DNA of 64,000 nucleotides from Xylona heveae TC161 (lineage: Eukaryota > Ascomycota > Xylonomycetes > Xylonales > Xylonaceae): assembly GCF_001619985.1 (NCBI RefSeq), contig NW_017264199.1, positions 806,001 through 870,000 of the forward strand, read 5' to 3'. The notes below the pieces were generated by a model that did no database searches, was not told the DNA's origin, and saw only the letters and a list, made by a program, of their open reading frames with translations. The translations under genes were made by a program, and so were the position numbers. This document shows positions 33,178 to 45,935 of the stretch, piece by piece. Each line of letters starts with the position of its first letter. The stretch's first letter is position 1.

Positions 33178-34366
33178 TTAGACGTTATCAACATAGGGAG
33201 GCTCAACGTCTGCTGATTCAAGACGCCTTTGCTTCTCGAGTCTGACCACCCAGAGCGCCGACCCAGCTGCCGTCGTCATTAAGAAGAACATGCTGAGTAC
33301 CGGGATAAGTTGGAGGATTAATGCAATGGTACCAAATCTGTGGTGCGAAAAGCATTGATATTAGCGCTGACAGGATAATGGAATGAAATAAGCCACAATT
33401 TACGTACGCTGTGTATGCGCGTTGTCTTTGCCGAACAAACGCTTTCCTTTCCGACTTGCTGAATTCCAGAAATTTAAAGTATCGCCAGTGATGCAACGGT
33501 CCCGCTCGATACCCAGTGAGAATGAGAAACAAGGGCGTGCCCACTACCGGAAGGAAGTTGAGAGGGAGGAGCAGGACAAACTCGATAATCTGTCGGAAGG
33601 AGAATGGAGCATAGACCGAGGACTGAGTGGGTTTCCCTAATCGTCTGGCCGGATTGCTTTCTCCATAAGGGTCCACTGGCCGTCTTTTCGCAACGAGGTT
33701 TTCTAGGCCATGATCGACAAGAACCTGTCATTGGGCGGGCTACTGTCAGCGATCGTCCCGAGAAAAATGACATTGTCCGTTATTCATGAAAACCCAATTG
33801 CCGGCCTGTGAGGGGAGGCCCAATATTGAACAGAAGAGAGGTGAAGTTGTGTAAGACTAACCGCGTCAAAAACATCGACCAGCGTTTCATCTACTAAAAA
33901 TGCTTCAAAGAGAAGCGCCACGATGGCGGCGCCCTCGCCGAGCACTAAGAATGCGCCGTTGATCCATGCTAGGTGCCGCCCGTGGAAAATGGCAAGAACG
34001 GCGACCTGAGGCAGATAGGTGAATGTGAAAAGGATCGCTAGGACGGCGATTGAGAGGAGAAAACACGGCAAGAGGCGCGCTCGAAGCAGCGGGTGCAAGT
34101 ACCGGTGAGAAAGGAAAAAGTATATGCCCTAGTGACGAATGGAAGGGTTAGTCGTTTACTTTTTCTCAGCTGCTATGATTATGTAGCAAGAGACCGATGT
34201 ATTTGGGTATTTTGGCATATATGTATATATATGCATCTTATTCCAGCACAGCTTCAAAACGCACCTTGAGCGGATATACCCAGGCCGCACCGGTTACAGA
34301 ACGACGCGGGACCGGTGTGTGTAGAAGTGGTTGTTCCTGGTTAGGAACACTGAATCCCGTCGCCAT
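33178..34366 (-). CDS. RRT8/outer-spore-wall-type membrane protein (EI24-like)
   Basis: Exons on the minus strand are 34265-34366, 33862-34128, 33408-33724 and 33178-33337, giving 281 aa. Introns of 136, 137 and 70 nt are GT-AG and the joins restore VFDAVLVDHGLENLVAKRR and AYTAFGTIALILQLIPVL. The protein starts MATGFSVPNQEQPLLHTP. It has several membrane segments (CFLLSIAVLAILFTFTYLP, INGAFLVLGEGAAIVALLFE, QIIEFVLLLPLNFLPVVG, FGTIALILQLIPVLSMFFLM) around a cytosolic loop PVDPYGESNPARRLGKPTQS. The pattern of a membrane pair, a loop, then NFLPVVGTPLFLILTGYRAG matches Rrt8/Lds-type proteins of the EI24 superfamily. In yeast these act in spore-wall assembly at lipid droplets. The role in a mould is unknown. 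Intron 1 holds an AT-rich repeat. Confidence 0.85.
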
Positions 34367-35833
34367 AGCTATTTTCGAGCAGCGCGGAGGAGAGAGGGGA
34401 TCAAGAGATCCAGCTGCTCATAGATGTGGTTGACTTTCAAGCTGCGGACAAACACATGAAATTGTCGATGATGCAAGACTAGGCAGCTACTTTCGCCTGC
34501 GGTAAATGTGCTCAGCGCAGATTGTTACGCATTTTGTTGCTTCGGTCCGCGTCGGAGCTGTAAACTTATCTGATTGAACTCTTTTAGGTAAAGGCCCGTC
34601 GTTAAGTTAGTGGAGGGGCGAGGGGAGAGAGAGTCGCGAGACAGTTGGACCCTTGACCAGGTACTAAGAAGTCGCTCGGAGCTGAGAATCGGACAAAGGC
34701 TTGGCTTCAGACTAGAACACTCTCCACAGAAGCTTATATGGTTTAGACCCCTGTGCTGAAAATCTCCTGGCATGAATCTCGTTCCTTGTTAGCCTGAAAG
34801 TCATATTTGAAGTATTGACGTTTGTTCGAAACACCGTAGTCTTGTAGACGCTAGAAATCTTCAAGAGAGCGAAAGGGACGGACACATCTAATCTGTGCCG
34901 ATATCTAAGCGAAAATTCAACCAACTGCACCCAGGACACCCCACTACCAACCTTTGACACACGACTGCCGTTGATCTTGTCGCGGGCATGACTCACAATG
35001 AAAAATTGGCTTCAGTATACATGTTGAAGGGCACTCTGGGGTTTGTAGTAGGTAATTATGTTTTCATAAAAAGCTTGTAGCGTTCATTGAAGGGCATCTC
35101 ATGTAGATTTCCGTCATTAGTTGGAATGATATTGCCGTCAGAGTCCGGTTTGCCAAACACAAGATTCAAGGCACAGAGGGCGGGAAGAAAGGAAACTCTA
35201 GAACACCTTGAACAAGCCACTACAGGTCGAGCACACGTTCCAGTTCCATGGCTCGAGGATGCTTAAACCTGTAAACAGAAGCAATGAGAGAATACCAGTG
35301 CATCCAAAATAAATACAGATTAATGTATGAGCTGTATATATAAATGCAAATTCTCCCCCGCATTTGAGACTCGCTCGAGGTTCGGTCCCCTGTCAAGCAT
35401 GCCGAGGTGGTGGCAGGCACCCCTGTTGGTTATCGAGTCTGTCAAGGGAAGGGCGCACAAGCGGATAAGTTTCCCGCGGTTTTGCAGCAACCTGATTCGG
35501 TACGAGTTTTTTGGCTTCAAGATCTTCCGACGGATCCACATAATTTTTTTGGTGAAATGAGCCTACTCCATACGACTCAACGTTTATAATCTGGAGGATG
35601 ACACATTTTCCTTTCCGTTCGCTTGCAACGCCAACACTATAAAGTCTGCCATGATCTCAAATTGTTTAGTTAACTAATTACTTTTAAGAGACATGACGCA
35701 AATAATTTCTCTCAAACTCTACACTGTCGACCACAAGCCATACCATCAGACTTCTCAGTCAATAAGTTATTTCTGTCCTGGCTGTATATAAGAGCACCAA
35801 ATCCTTTTTTTTTGTTCTTTTAAAAAAAAATAA
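34367..35833. other. Divergent promoter region, RRT8-like / MFS
   Basis: About 1.5 kb. A GC-richer island at about 35345-35560 stays open in more than one frame but shows no domain I recognise. The stretch just before 35834 is AT-rich with T and A runs, probably leader. Confidence 0.45.
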
Positions 35834-37503
35834 ATGGGGAGGGATTTGAAAAATATGCTAGACCGTTCAAAGTGTACCAATGTCCCACACTGCGCGAATG
35901 CTGCTCCAACTGTCCGCTGCAACAGTTCGAGTGCACCCACAAAGGAAATGGGCCATGACGCAGACAGGCATACCGACGAAGAAAAACGGCCAGAGTTGGA
36001 AGCAAGGAGCATGAACAACCAGGAAAAGGAAGATGACTGCACCGATAATGAGGACGACACCCACACACTTGATGACGATGATGCTCGTGACGAGGAGGGC
36101 CAACGCGCCGACGAGGAAGTAGGTAGAGCTTCCACGCGGCTTAGTATCCGCAGATCAAAGTCGTCCTGTCGAGATCCTGGGCCGCCACCTGACGGAGGTC
36201 TCACCGCATGGACGCAAGCCGTCATGGCCCATTTGGTCGTTTTTGGCACCTGGGGTTACATCTCGTCTTTTGGCGTTTTTCAGACGTACTATGTCGAAAC
36301 GCTCGGCCATGAACCATCGGATATATCCTGGGTGGGATCCGTCCAGATTTTCCTTCTCTTCTTCGTCGGGACATTTTCTGGGCGAGCCACAGATGCTGGG
36401 TATTATAGACACATCTTCGTTTTTGGAACCACCCTCCAGTTGCTCGGCATGTTCACGACATCTCTGTGCACTAAATACTGGCAGCTATTCCTAGCGCAAG
36501 GCATCTGTACCGGTATTGGTGATGGGCTCGTCTTCTGCCCCACAATAGCGCTCTTGGCAACATATTTCTCCAAGAATCGAGCGCTCGCGCTTGGCATTTC
36601 GGCGTGTGGAACTGCTACCGGAGGGATGATCTTGCCGGTGGTTGTGCAGCAACTGCTTCCTAAGATTGGATTCGGCTGGACCGTACGCGTGATTGCTTTT
36701 ATTGTTTTGGGAACGCAAATGACGGCATTTGCATTTACGAGGACTCGGCTTCCACCACGTAAATCCGGAGCTTGGGTTGAATGGGGGGCATTTCGTGAGC
36801 TGCCCTATGCGCTGTTTACCCTTGGCATGTTTCTCTGCTTTTTGGGGTTGTATTTTGCCTATTACTATGTAAGTTTGAATCACCTAACTTCGAACTGGTG
36901 CCCACCACTTTGCGTTTTGACATCTGCTTCACTCAGTGACGCCAGAGTCAAGTACTTGATCCTTGCTGACGAATACCTTTCTCCGTAAAATAGGTAGGTT
37001 CCTATGGCCGAGATATCATCGGTGTCAATCAATCCGACTCAATCACTCTACTGTTGGTCATGAACGGAGTTGGTATCGTCACTCGTTTGCTGTCAGCCTT
37101 CGCCGCAGATCATTGGTTTGGTTGCATGAATCTGCTGATACCATATGCCGCCGGATGTGGATTATGTCTCTACGGCTGGTCCGGTGCTCACTCGCGCGGA
37201 GGATTGTTTGCATTTGCAGTTGTATACGGTATGGTGGCATCAGGAATGCAGGGCCTCTTCCCTGCAACTTTGTCGAGCCTGACAACCGACCTGAAACGCA
37301 CAGGTGTGCGGATGGGTATGGTTTTCTCAGTCATTAGTTTTGCGTGCTTAACAGGAGCTCCCATCGGAGGGGCGCTGGTTCAGCGTGGTAATGGCCATTA
37401 CCTTTACGCCCAGATGTTTGCTGGCTCAATGTTAGTATGTGGGTCGTTGATCTTGCTCGCGGCCAGGACCGCCAAGATCGGCCTCAAACTTGCGAGATTT
37501 TGA
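35834..37503 (+). CDS. MFS transporter, monocarboxylate-porter-like (MCT/MCH type)
   Basis: A 12-segment transporter of the fungal monocarboxylate-porter family. Family members carry monocarboxylates, riboflavin or metabolites, so the substrate is open. Exons are 35834-36868 and 36994-37503, giving 514 aa. The 125-nt intron has GTAAGT, CTGAC and TAG in phase 0 and restores YYYVGSYGRDIIG. The first 115 residues are cytosolic and very acidic (EDDCTDNEDDTHTLDDDD). The signature before TM1 is PPPDGGLTAWTQAVMAHL, followed by GYISSFGVFQTYY. Other landmarks: DISWVGSVQIFLLFFVGTFSGR, GIGDGLVFCPTIALLATYF and ALGISACGTATGGMILPVV. The C-terminus is short and basic. Confidence 0.93.
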
Positions 37504-38495
37504 ACTGGTGCCCTGCTTTGACCACGGAAAATCTGGTTTGTGTTTGACCTGTTTGGTATTGCATCGTTTCCGGCGCATGGCATAATTGTTTTTATTCTCT
37601 TCTTTGCATTTGAAGGCCATTTGTAGTGGCGTAATCGTCTTCTCTTTCAGCCTGTCCAATCGTTGCCGCCAATATGCACAACGCATTGCGCTCGCGGTTT
37701 ATGGAATCAGGAATGGTTGTAAAAGCAAACTCGCTTCATGTCTCGCTCTAATCGATCAAACCCTCTGCTTTTGAAGGAGCATTAATGGCGCTGAAAGGGG
37801 TTTGAGGCAATTTTGGTTGTCATAATTCTTGTCACTGTTAAATATGAAGCGAGGTGAATGCGGTAGCGCTGACTAAAGTTGTGTTACTTGCAAAAAAGCT
37901 AATTAATTCGTGATTTGATCAACAATTCCAGAAAAAAAAAATGTCCAAGAGAAGGGAGATAAAAAGGTCAAGGCAATATGCGGAGACCCCGCAGGTTCTT
38001 CTCGGGCAACAATCATCCCTCTATGGCCAAAAGGGCCAGGTAAAGGAATAAAAGTCACCCTAAGACCATACGCCCCGATAACGGGAGAATTAGATGCAAC
38101 TCCTGTGTTGCTTAAGTAAAAAAAGAGTGAATTGGTGAAATCGGATTCAAGGCTTAAAAAAAGAGGTGCGACAAAATCAAGAATAGCTTAACCAAACGAT
38201 GTGATATCCGGAACATTGAACATTGAATTCAAAAAGAAAAACGCCTAAAGCATGGCATATAGTTCCTCCCTGGGTATCTCCAGATAATAATGGAGTGAGT
38301 TGGGTTGTCATGACGTGAACGGGTCGTATCAAATTCATTAAAGAAAATTCGTAAACATTCGTCAGTCTCGTAAGTTGTGGGAAAATCGACGTTTAAAAGG
38401 ATATCAGCTGAGCCCACCCAGCCAACATCCCTCGTGCCATTAGAGGCTTACAAGAGTCCACCTCGTCAGCAGTAGAACCCGTTATAAAGGGGCTT
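37504..38495. other. Convergent 3' flanks of MFS and C2H2 genes
   Basis: About 1 kb between converging genes, with an A run near 37930-37942. No gene or RNA seen; probably long 3' untranslated regions. Confidence 0.5.
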
Positions 38496-40801
38496 TTATG
38501 GCTTTGTTTCGCTTGTCGCGACCGCCACAAGAGCCTCTAGTCGGCCCATATCTGCGTCATCTCTCTTTCGTCTTGAAGGTTCTTCAACTATGTCCATCCG
38601 AGTTCCTCTTTCGGATGGCAGCGGATAACTAACAGTGTTTCCATTCTTATTTGTGTAACTCTAAACCAGGCAACGCGTTAGTCAAACCACAGAATATTGG
38701 GAAAATTAGGAACCTTATACGTACTGCGTGGCTATCCTCAGGCCCAACAGTCGAGTGATTGGCTTCAATGTACCCATTGCTATGCACAATAGAGGGATGA
38801 TATTCTCCAGCAGATGATATTGAAGGGGTTGGAACACCTTCACTACTGCTAGAGTCTTCAGGAGACGTCCGCTGAGCACTGAATGTCGGCTGAGTAGCCG
38901 AGAGAGGGCCATTGTACCAGCCTTGCCGTTTGATTCGCCTGGGCGTCTCGGGTGATCCGTTGCTGCTCTGCTGCACTTCGATAGACTGATACTGGATGGG
39001 TTGAGTATGAGACAACCGGGTATCAGGATACATGGGAGGCTGAGGCGCAGTAGATGGCCTGGAAGTAGAGCCGTTTGGCGGACGACTCAAAGACTGTCCC
39101 CAAACGTGCGGTTCCTGTCCTGATGAAGTAATGTCTAGCTTGGTCAAATTATGATGCAGAGACATGTCCCATTGGACATGACCACGTTTATCGTCTGGCC
39201 CCACACCTGACTGCTCTGTGGGCCCTGCGACGGACGCAAGTCGGCTTGGAGTATCTAGTTGCATAGGGCTCGTTCCTCTTTCCGGCGGCGTCAACGGTCT
39301 ATAAGAAACTCGATCAAAGCTTTCAATTCCGGGTAGACGAGTAGCCGAGGTTTGACTCGCTGAGACTTGTGACGCCATTGCTGCCTCAGGGTTGTCCGGC
39401 GTTTGATAGTAGCCTGTGCCGCGGGGAGCTGGTCGATTATAGGAGCCAGTGTAAGTTTCAGGATGCCATGTCCTTCGGCGCCATTCCGCATCTGCAGAAG
39501 TTACAGTCTCGCGCCTGGCGGAGAATGTCGAACTTGTCGGGCTTCCGAAGCTGCTTCCATCGGGTGTGTAGATTGAGGCAGTCGATGACGCAAGCGGGCT
39601 GAGATAAGGAGGCTGATACGTCGCTCCATGCGGGGAAGTATACGAGTTGACACCAGAAGGTACTGACAGCCGTCGGTTTGGCGTTCTTTGAGCCCACACA
39701 CCTGGGTTCCTTGGAATAGTTGAAATGGGCGATTGAAGCCCCGGAGTAAACAAGGGACTTCCAGGTCCCGTAGAAAAATGGGCCGAGGTAGGTGTGCTAA
39801 AGCTACCGGGAGAATTCGCGGAATAGCCAGTGAACTGTTGACCAGAAATTTCAGGAGGAATTCGAAAGGTGTCGAGCGTTAATCTCGCACGAGCGGTTGG
39901 ATCATTAGCCATCATAAGTGGAGGCGGTTGCCTACGTCCATCATCCCGCTGACTTGTGGTTGACACAGTCGACGCTACACTTGAGGCAGATAAGGTCCTA
40001 CTATGGCCCCTGCTCGGGCCAGGGTGGCTCCCAAGCGTAGTTGCACGAGAACGGCTCCCTGGCGGCCGAACGCGATCCGTCCTGATTTGGCGCTGGAAGC
40101 GTGTCCCAGTGGCTGCAAGTGAGTCTCCTGGGATGTCCTCATTGACATGGACTGTTTGAGCATGTTGGCGTAAATTATCCAATCGAGAAAATCGACGAGC
40201 ACAATGACACTGGAACGGCCGTTCTCCGGTATGTTTCCTAGAGGGCAAAAGAACGGTCAGTATCTGCGCCACAGAGAAGGGTAAAAAAACAAGCTGCGAA
40301 GTTTTACCTGATATGACGAGCAAGGTGTTCGCTTCTAGTGAAGCTCAAATTGCAGGGAGGAAATTCGGTACAAAAGAATCTTTGCCCTTTCTTCTTCTTT
40401 GCGGGCCGAGCAATATCTCCCGCAACACTCTCATTCTCCGACGCGTCCTGGCCTTCATCAGAATCTTCCGGGTCCACAGTCGGATGTCCAGAACCCCCGG
40501 ATCGAGTAGACCGAAGAGAGTTTCCTCTACTGGGCATTCCTTCCAGGCGGTTCTGGTCAGACTGGGGGAGAGCAGAAGCGGGGTTCGTCAAGGACGTTGA
40601 GGATGGCAAAGGTCGCTGTCCAGCAAGGCCACCAAATTTGTCCTTTGGCAGCGAATTCGGAGATGCTTCAGGTGCGCCGACCTGAGATTGGGGCCGATTG
40701 GGTCCGATTGTGTTTGTTCTGGGCGCCGCTAGAGCTATGGCCTCAGATTGCCGACGTTGGCTTTCGGACACAGAGCCCGTATTTACCGGATGAAAAGCCA
40801 T
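38496..40801 (-). CDS. C2H2 zinc-finger transcription factor
   Basis: A predicted nuclear regulator of 723 aa. Exons on the minus strand are 40308-40801, 38725-40237 and 38496-38660; introns are 70 nt (40238-40307) and 64 nt (38661-38724), both GT-AG. Two adjacent fingers lie near residues 143-195: [26 protein letters not shown], split by intron 1, and [23 protein letters not shown]. The first has an unusual CX5C and the second a tight CXC spacing. A basic stretch (KKKKGQR) precedes them. The region after the fingers is long, Ser/Pro/Thr-rich and disordered. Exon 3 ends the protein with a charged segment ([20 protein letters not shown]) that could be a short helix. The finger arrangement resembles Msn2-like pairs, but I do not assign an orthologue. 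Confidence 0.92.
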
Positions 40802-42153
40802 GCCGCCGAAGCAGAAAAAACCAAAAAATTAACGAGCAAAACGAGCAAAACGCCCCAAAGAGCGAAACCCGAGAAAAAGGAGACGTCGGAAGAATATATT
40901 GACAGCGACACGCGCGGAAAAAAAAGGTGTCGTGTGGACCAAGTACTGGCTCGGGCAGATCGTTTAAGGGTACGCTCCGCCTTGCAGTATTATAATTATG
41001 TCGATGTGGTTGACTAGTTTCGAGAAGTGGGATCGGCCGGGACGCTGAGGCGACATGGAAGAGAGCGCGGGACGATATCGCAGGTTCAACAGCAAAACTG
41101 TAAAAGCGAAGATCCGCGAGAGGGCGTCCTTTCAAGGCAGCATATAAATGACGACGAAGTTGAAATCGTCGGTCGAAGCTGAAGGTGGTTGAGCGAACCG
41201 GGTGACCGGAGGAAACGAAATGCGGCGGTTGAGGTGTTGAGATAGGATGGTCAGAGCCCCGCCACCTCGCAGAATCGTCGCGACAAATGAAGCTTCTTGA
41301 CCACCTTATTACAGGCTGGATAGAGTTGTGAAATTCGAGGCAACGTTCGCCCGTCGTCGAAGGAAATCAGATTTCGATGGACGAAAGTGAAACGGCAAAG
41401 GACGTTGCGATGTAAGCTTGAGGGAGCTGCTGCGTTCGGTGAATCTTTCGGTCGGTGAGACCAAGGTGACGGCAAGTGTGATGTATGTGAGGGAGGTGTA
41501 TCGGGTATGGGGGAGGTAGGTAATGTTTAGTGGAGGTGTTTAGTCAGGAAACCAAGTTAGGGTCGGAGCAGACGGCATGAGGGACAGATGGAAAGGGCGA
41601 GTGAGATAGAGGGATGATGGGGGAAAGAGGTAAAGAAACGTGCGCAAGAGGGAAAGGGAAGGGCCACCACCACCACCATCCAGTCCAAGCCGTAACGTAA
41701 CCGGGGACTAGAGAGGGAAGCGGCCTACAGAGTTACAGTTTGCGTATTATTTTGTCGGTGCACCAAGCACCCCAAGCACGGCAATAACAAGTACGACGGC
41801 AGGTACATGGTACAGGACGAGTTAAGAAAAGCAGCCTCAAAAAAGAGACACTAAAAGGAACGAGGGACGAGGGGCCTGTTGAACGAGGGGAACCGACGCG
41901 ATGCGAGGGGTACTAGACCTTTCCTTAGCGCCGCCTAGGCAGCCGATCCCAGCCTTCGCCCAGAACCTTGTCGCCCTTTTGCTCCAACTTCTGCGACGCA
42001 TTCGAGGCCCTGCGCTGCTTGTAGGCATATCCCCCTTGGTCTACCAGGGCGCCCAAGGGGACCATGGCTTATGGTGTTCACTCTCGGCGTAAGCCTGCGT
42101 GCGGAAATTGGCCACTTGGGGACACATTATTATCCTCCACGTCTACTTACTGA

Positions 42154-42174
42154 CCTACCTACCTACCTACCTAC
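42154..42174. repeat. CCTA tetranucleotide tandem repeat, about five units
   Basis: Five consecutive CCTA units. Shorter copies of the same motif occur near 46884 and, reversed (TAGG), near 19670, so this simple repeat recurs in the genome. Confidence 0.85.
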
Positions 42175-45100
42175 TGACTGCTAAGCACGTCCTACTGTAC
42201 GTACATTTGAGAAGTCTCACCTTTGAGGCCACCTTCCAAGAGACCAGGGTGTTCGCCACGCTCATCCAAGGCGATGCCATAGAGTAATTTGTTTTCGCGA
42301 CGCGGGAGAGGATTCTTCTCTGGGACTAAACGAGCCAAATACCAACTGCATCCCACCTCAGGCCAAAACAAATAAAACTGTATCAGCTACGACTATCCTT
42401 GTTTTATCGCCATCCCGCTCGCTGTACTCCGATAAGTGGGGTCCACTTAAGCATGGGCCGGACCAGACAAAAGAGGCACATGTCGCTGAGACAAGAGTCA
42501 TCGAATGCAATGATGCAAGAGTTTGTTAGTAGTAGGTAGAGAGGTCAGCAATAATTGGGAAGATGCGGGCGCTCTGTAGCGATGCACATCAGCACGAGGC
42601 GACAGGCACGGATTGACTCCTGAACTCGTCAACCAATCCAACGTCTCGTTTTCTCGCTCTCGGTGGGGATGAGAGTCCACGAGTGGAGGGGCAATTCCAA
42701 ACCCGTCCTTGTACCAATAGATCGACGAGTTCCTCTTGATCACTTTCTGCGCGTTCCTGGCACATGGTCTTGCGGATAAAGTAAAGTACTGAAGAGCAAA
42801 CCTTCACATGATGGCGAAAGCTCCACATGTCTACGCACCCAAACCCCCACCATATGCCGCTTCCAGAGGCCGCAGAACAATGTAGCAGTACCATTATTGC
42901 CGGGGCTTACGAGGGTTCGTTTCACTTGAATCTATGCGACCAGGCCCTGGCGATGAATCATGGTCGATACAAACAAACTGATCATCTACTGGCGATAGAA
43001 AGCGCGACTCGCACTGTAGAGGTTTTGAGGCCGTTTATCCGGTCTGATTTGAAAACAACAAATCAGAAATCACCCTATCGCCATTGTAGGAATCTTTTCA
43101 GAGTGATCCGGGTACTGGGCACACTTCAATCAGGTATCGGAGACGCTTTGATTGTGCGGGGGTACGGTACCATAAATATATCTCAGGTACCTTAGGCAGG
43201 TACAGGTGCCAAACAAAGCTCTATGCGGTCTAGGTAACTCTCTCGCTGGCCATGCCCCGCCAGAGGTTACTTTTGCCAACGTGCGACGAAGAGGCGCTAG
43301 CTATTGTTTGGGCTTTGCGGCCGAATAGTATTGTATGCAAGGGCGTCTCATCGCTACAGCAGGTACTCGTAGTGGTCGGTCGAGTGTTCATTCAAGAAGG
43401 TACCTCCGTCATAAATCGCCAACGGGAAGCAACATCCCCTTATCATGTCCACAAGTTTGTCGGCTTAGAGCATAGCCCAGGGCTTAGAGGCTCCTCTTTG
43501 GTGTGGTACCTGAGCTTGCATCAGCCTTTTCCTGCAACGCTAGCGTCAAATCGATGATTATGCGTGGTCGAATGGTTCATTACCATTGCCACTGGCCTTC
43601 TCCGAGCCAGAATTTGGGGAAACCAAAAGTCGGTTGGTGTCGAGCATTCCCTCCTGATTACAGGAAATATCCCTCTTAGTTTGCCGTCTGGCAATACTGG
43701 ACAATGTGCACATTTGAAAGGATGACGAAACCTACAATTTGATATCGAGTCATCCAACCTACCTAGATAGATGTGTAGCAGTCTTGTCTGCAAACAGTCC
43801 AATCAGAATGGATGCCGTGGCGTTTGATGATGGCCGCCGTCGTGTCCGCCTAAAGCCCCAACTTGACTTTAGGTGGCCACCTGATGCAGCTCACGGCTCT
43901 TAGGCCCTCCGGATCCAACCCCCGCTCCACACTCTGGCCGATATATTCAAATGGCGAGATAGTTTGTATGAGTCTTCCGAAGGATGCCTCCCTCGTTGAT
44001 GCTTTAGATCGTTGGTCCTGCGTCTCCAACCTCGGGCTTATCCGATCACGTCTTATTCAGTAAAGGCGAAAGTACTCTGTACATAATGTTGAAGGGCTGA
44101 GTTGCGGACGGTGGATATTCGCATGCGAAGATCCATGAGCTAACGACATCATCGGATCAAGTTACCGATCTTTGTTTTCCTCTTGTTCAGGAACCACACT
44201 CACGGGGACTGCGAGCCACCCGCGCTTTGTTAGTTGTCTGTGCTCATTAACTACCTAATGTCTTCCCAACCAGTACTCCATAAATTTTCTTCGGGTTTTC
44301 GCCACGGATACCATCGCAGAAAACCTGCCATCACCGTTTTGAAATCGTAACGAAATGGCCAGGTGGGGAGCCTAGCTTAACAATCCAACCCGCCTCGGTG
44401 CAGACTGGTGGCATCTTGCACTTACGGAGAGACGCAGAGCAAGCGACCGGACGGGTCGATCGCCACCACGGGCGCGGCCCCTCGACAAGTCCCGCAGGTC
44501 CCAGTGCTTCACCATAGCCACCAAGAAGGGACTAGGCAGATCTTCCCAAATCGTCCTCATTCTTGCGCCTGTCAGATTGCCTCTCCTTATCGCTTATCGA
44601 TACGACAAAGAACCCAAATGGTCAAACAAGGTTCATTCTCCCGTTGTTTTAACCCTCGGCACAACAACATCGCTCTTGATACGAATTGCGCCACTAACAC
44701 GCGACCCCTGACTACTTACGTGCGTCAAAGAGGTCCAAAAGGTTCCAAGGTTTACTAGGCATGCCAGACTCATGACAGGGTTTGGAGCACTTGCATGGTG
44801 AATGCATCAAGGCAATAAAAAAAGCGATACCTCGTTCCGAGTTCTACCGTATTGGTAGGTGCGGAAAGTACTCATGCGTATTCTTAGGGTTAGGTGAAAT
44901 ACTTATCAGAACAATGTTTGTTAGATATGCAAACTGACAGCCAACCCTAGATTGTGCTAGTAAAGGATTGCACATGCTGTAAGTTCGATGCGTGTTTTAT
45001 TTGAAGTTTGTTAAGATGTTTGTAGCCGACGTTTGACTGTCTGTTGCAGCTCCAACAATGCCACGAACAATCATTAATTTAATATTCAGGGGCTTTTTCT

Positions 45101-45558
45101 TCTTAGTACTATCACTTTCTAGACTTAATAGTTGTAAGTCTTTTAGTCATGATCTCTTCCAAAAATAATTAGAAATTGTCCGTATCAGGGTTCTACCGCC
45201 ATTCATTGTACTGCAGGAAATGAACGTTGCAATGCTCGTGTTGCTAAAAATAATAGCCATGGAAAATGAGGTGAGGAGTCCCGCATTAGAAAGGAGAAAG
45301 CACTCTTAATGGAATCTGTGGGCTAAGAATTTTTAATTTTGCTGTGTTTTGTCTTTGAGGGATATTTTAGTTTTTGTTTGATCCTAGAGTCACAAAGAAG
45401 TGGACCGTTGTTATTATCATAACGGAAATGTTTTTGTTTGAATCTAAGAGACCAGCACTGAACCTGGTGATACGTGATCAACTTGTGCACTCTTGACTCT
45501 TTGTCATAAGTTCAGAAATGCTTGGCTCATTTGCCAAATTTGATGCCCAGGTCCATTG

Positions 45559-45579
45559 AAAAAAAAAAAAAAAAAAAAA
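45559..45579. repeat. Homopolymer run of 21 A
   Basis: An uninterrupted A tract in intergenic DNA. It shows no target-site duplication or other sign of a retroposed sequence that I could see. Confidence 0.9.
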
Positions 45580-45935
45580 TTCCATTTCTTTGTCTCCAGA
45601 AAAGATATATTATGACACGGAGTGACAAATTCTGGTGTTTCGAAGCAAGTTATTTTGAGAATTGACAAAAGCCTATAGAGAACAGGATAATATTGCACCA
45701 GAAAGTCCTATCGCTGTCCATTGCCCTCTTACAATCCGTGCATCCGCATCACGCGATGGAAAAGCAGGTTGAAGGCCAGATTGAAGATCTTATTGGTAAA
45801 GCTGCGAAGGACACAAAGGGAGATTTATCAGAAGAAAGTCAACAAGGTCGGTGTCCTTGCAACATGTGCAATATTCAGTGCAAAGGTTGGACTGTAAATG
45901 CTTAGCTGCTGAAAGAAATTGAATCATTCCCAACC

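Larger units (their letters stand above)
40802..45935. other. Gene-poor stretch of about 5.1 kb upstream of the C2H2 gene
   Basis: No open frame here shows a domain, a signal peptide or a convincing exon chain. Frames of about 100-120 codons at 42827-43195, 43252-43557 and 44408-44758 look like chance openings. The part next to the C2H2 start (to about 42.3 kb) may be a long leader and promoter. A CCTA tandem repeat and an A21 run are listed separately. A noncoding RNA gene cannot be excluded. Confidence 0.5.

Noticed and set aside
35370-35392. GGTTCGGTCCC, similar to a tRNA B box.
   Set aside because: It mismatches the consensus, and no A box or foldable acceptor stem lies at the right distance upstream.
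43252-43557. Frame containing CDEEALAIVWALR, which resembles the RNase H motif of reverse-transcribing elements.
   Set aside because: Only this short match is present. No neighbouring polymerase, integrase or terminal repeats were seen, so it is most likely chance.
45559-45579. A21 run as a possible tail of a SINE or retrocopy.
   Set aside because: No internal promoter boxes, coding remnant or target-site duplication next to it.
45759-45905. Short frame starting MEKQVEGQIEDLIGKAAKD just upstream of the orphan gene.
   Set aside because: It ends after about 48 codons. The splice options tried gave a very short product or an intron of only 32 nt. It could be an upstream frame in the leader.
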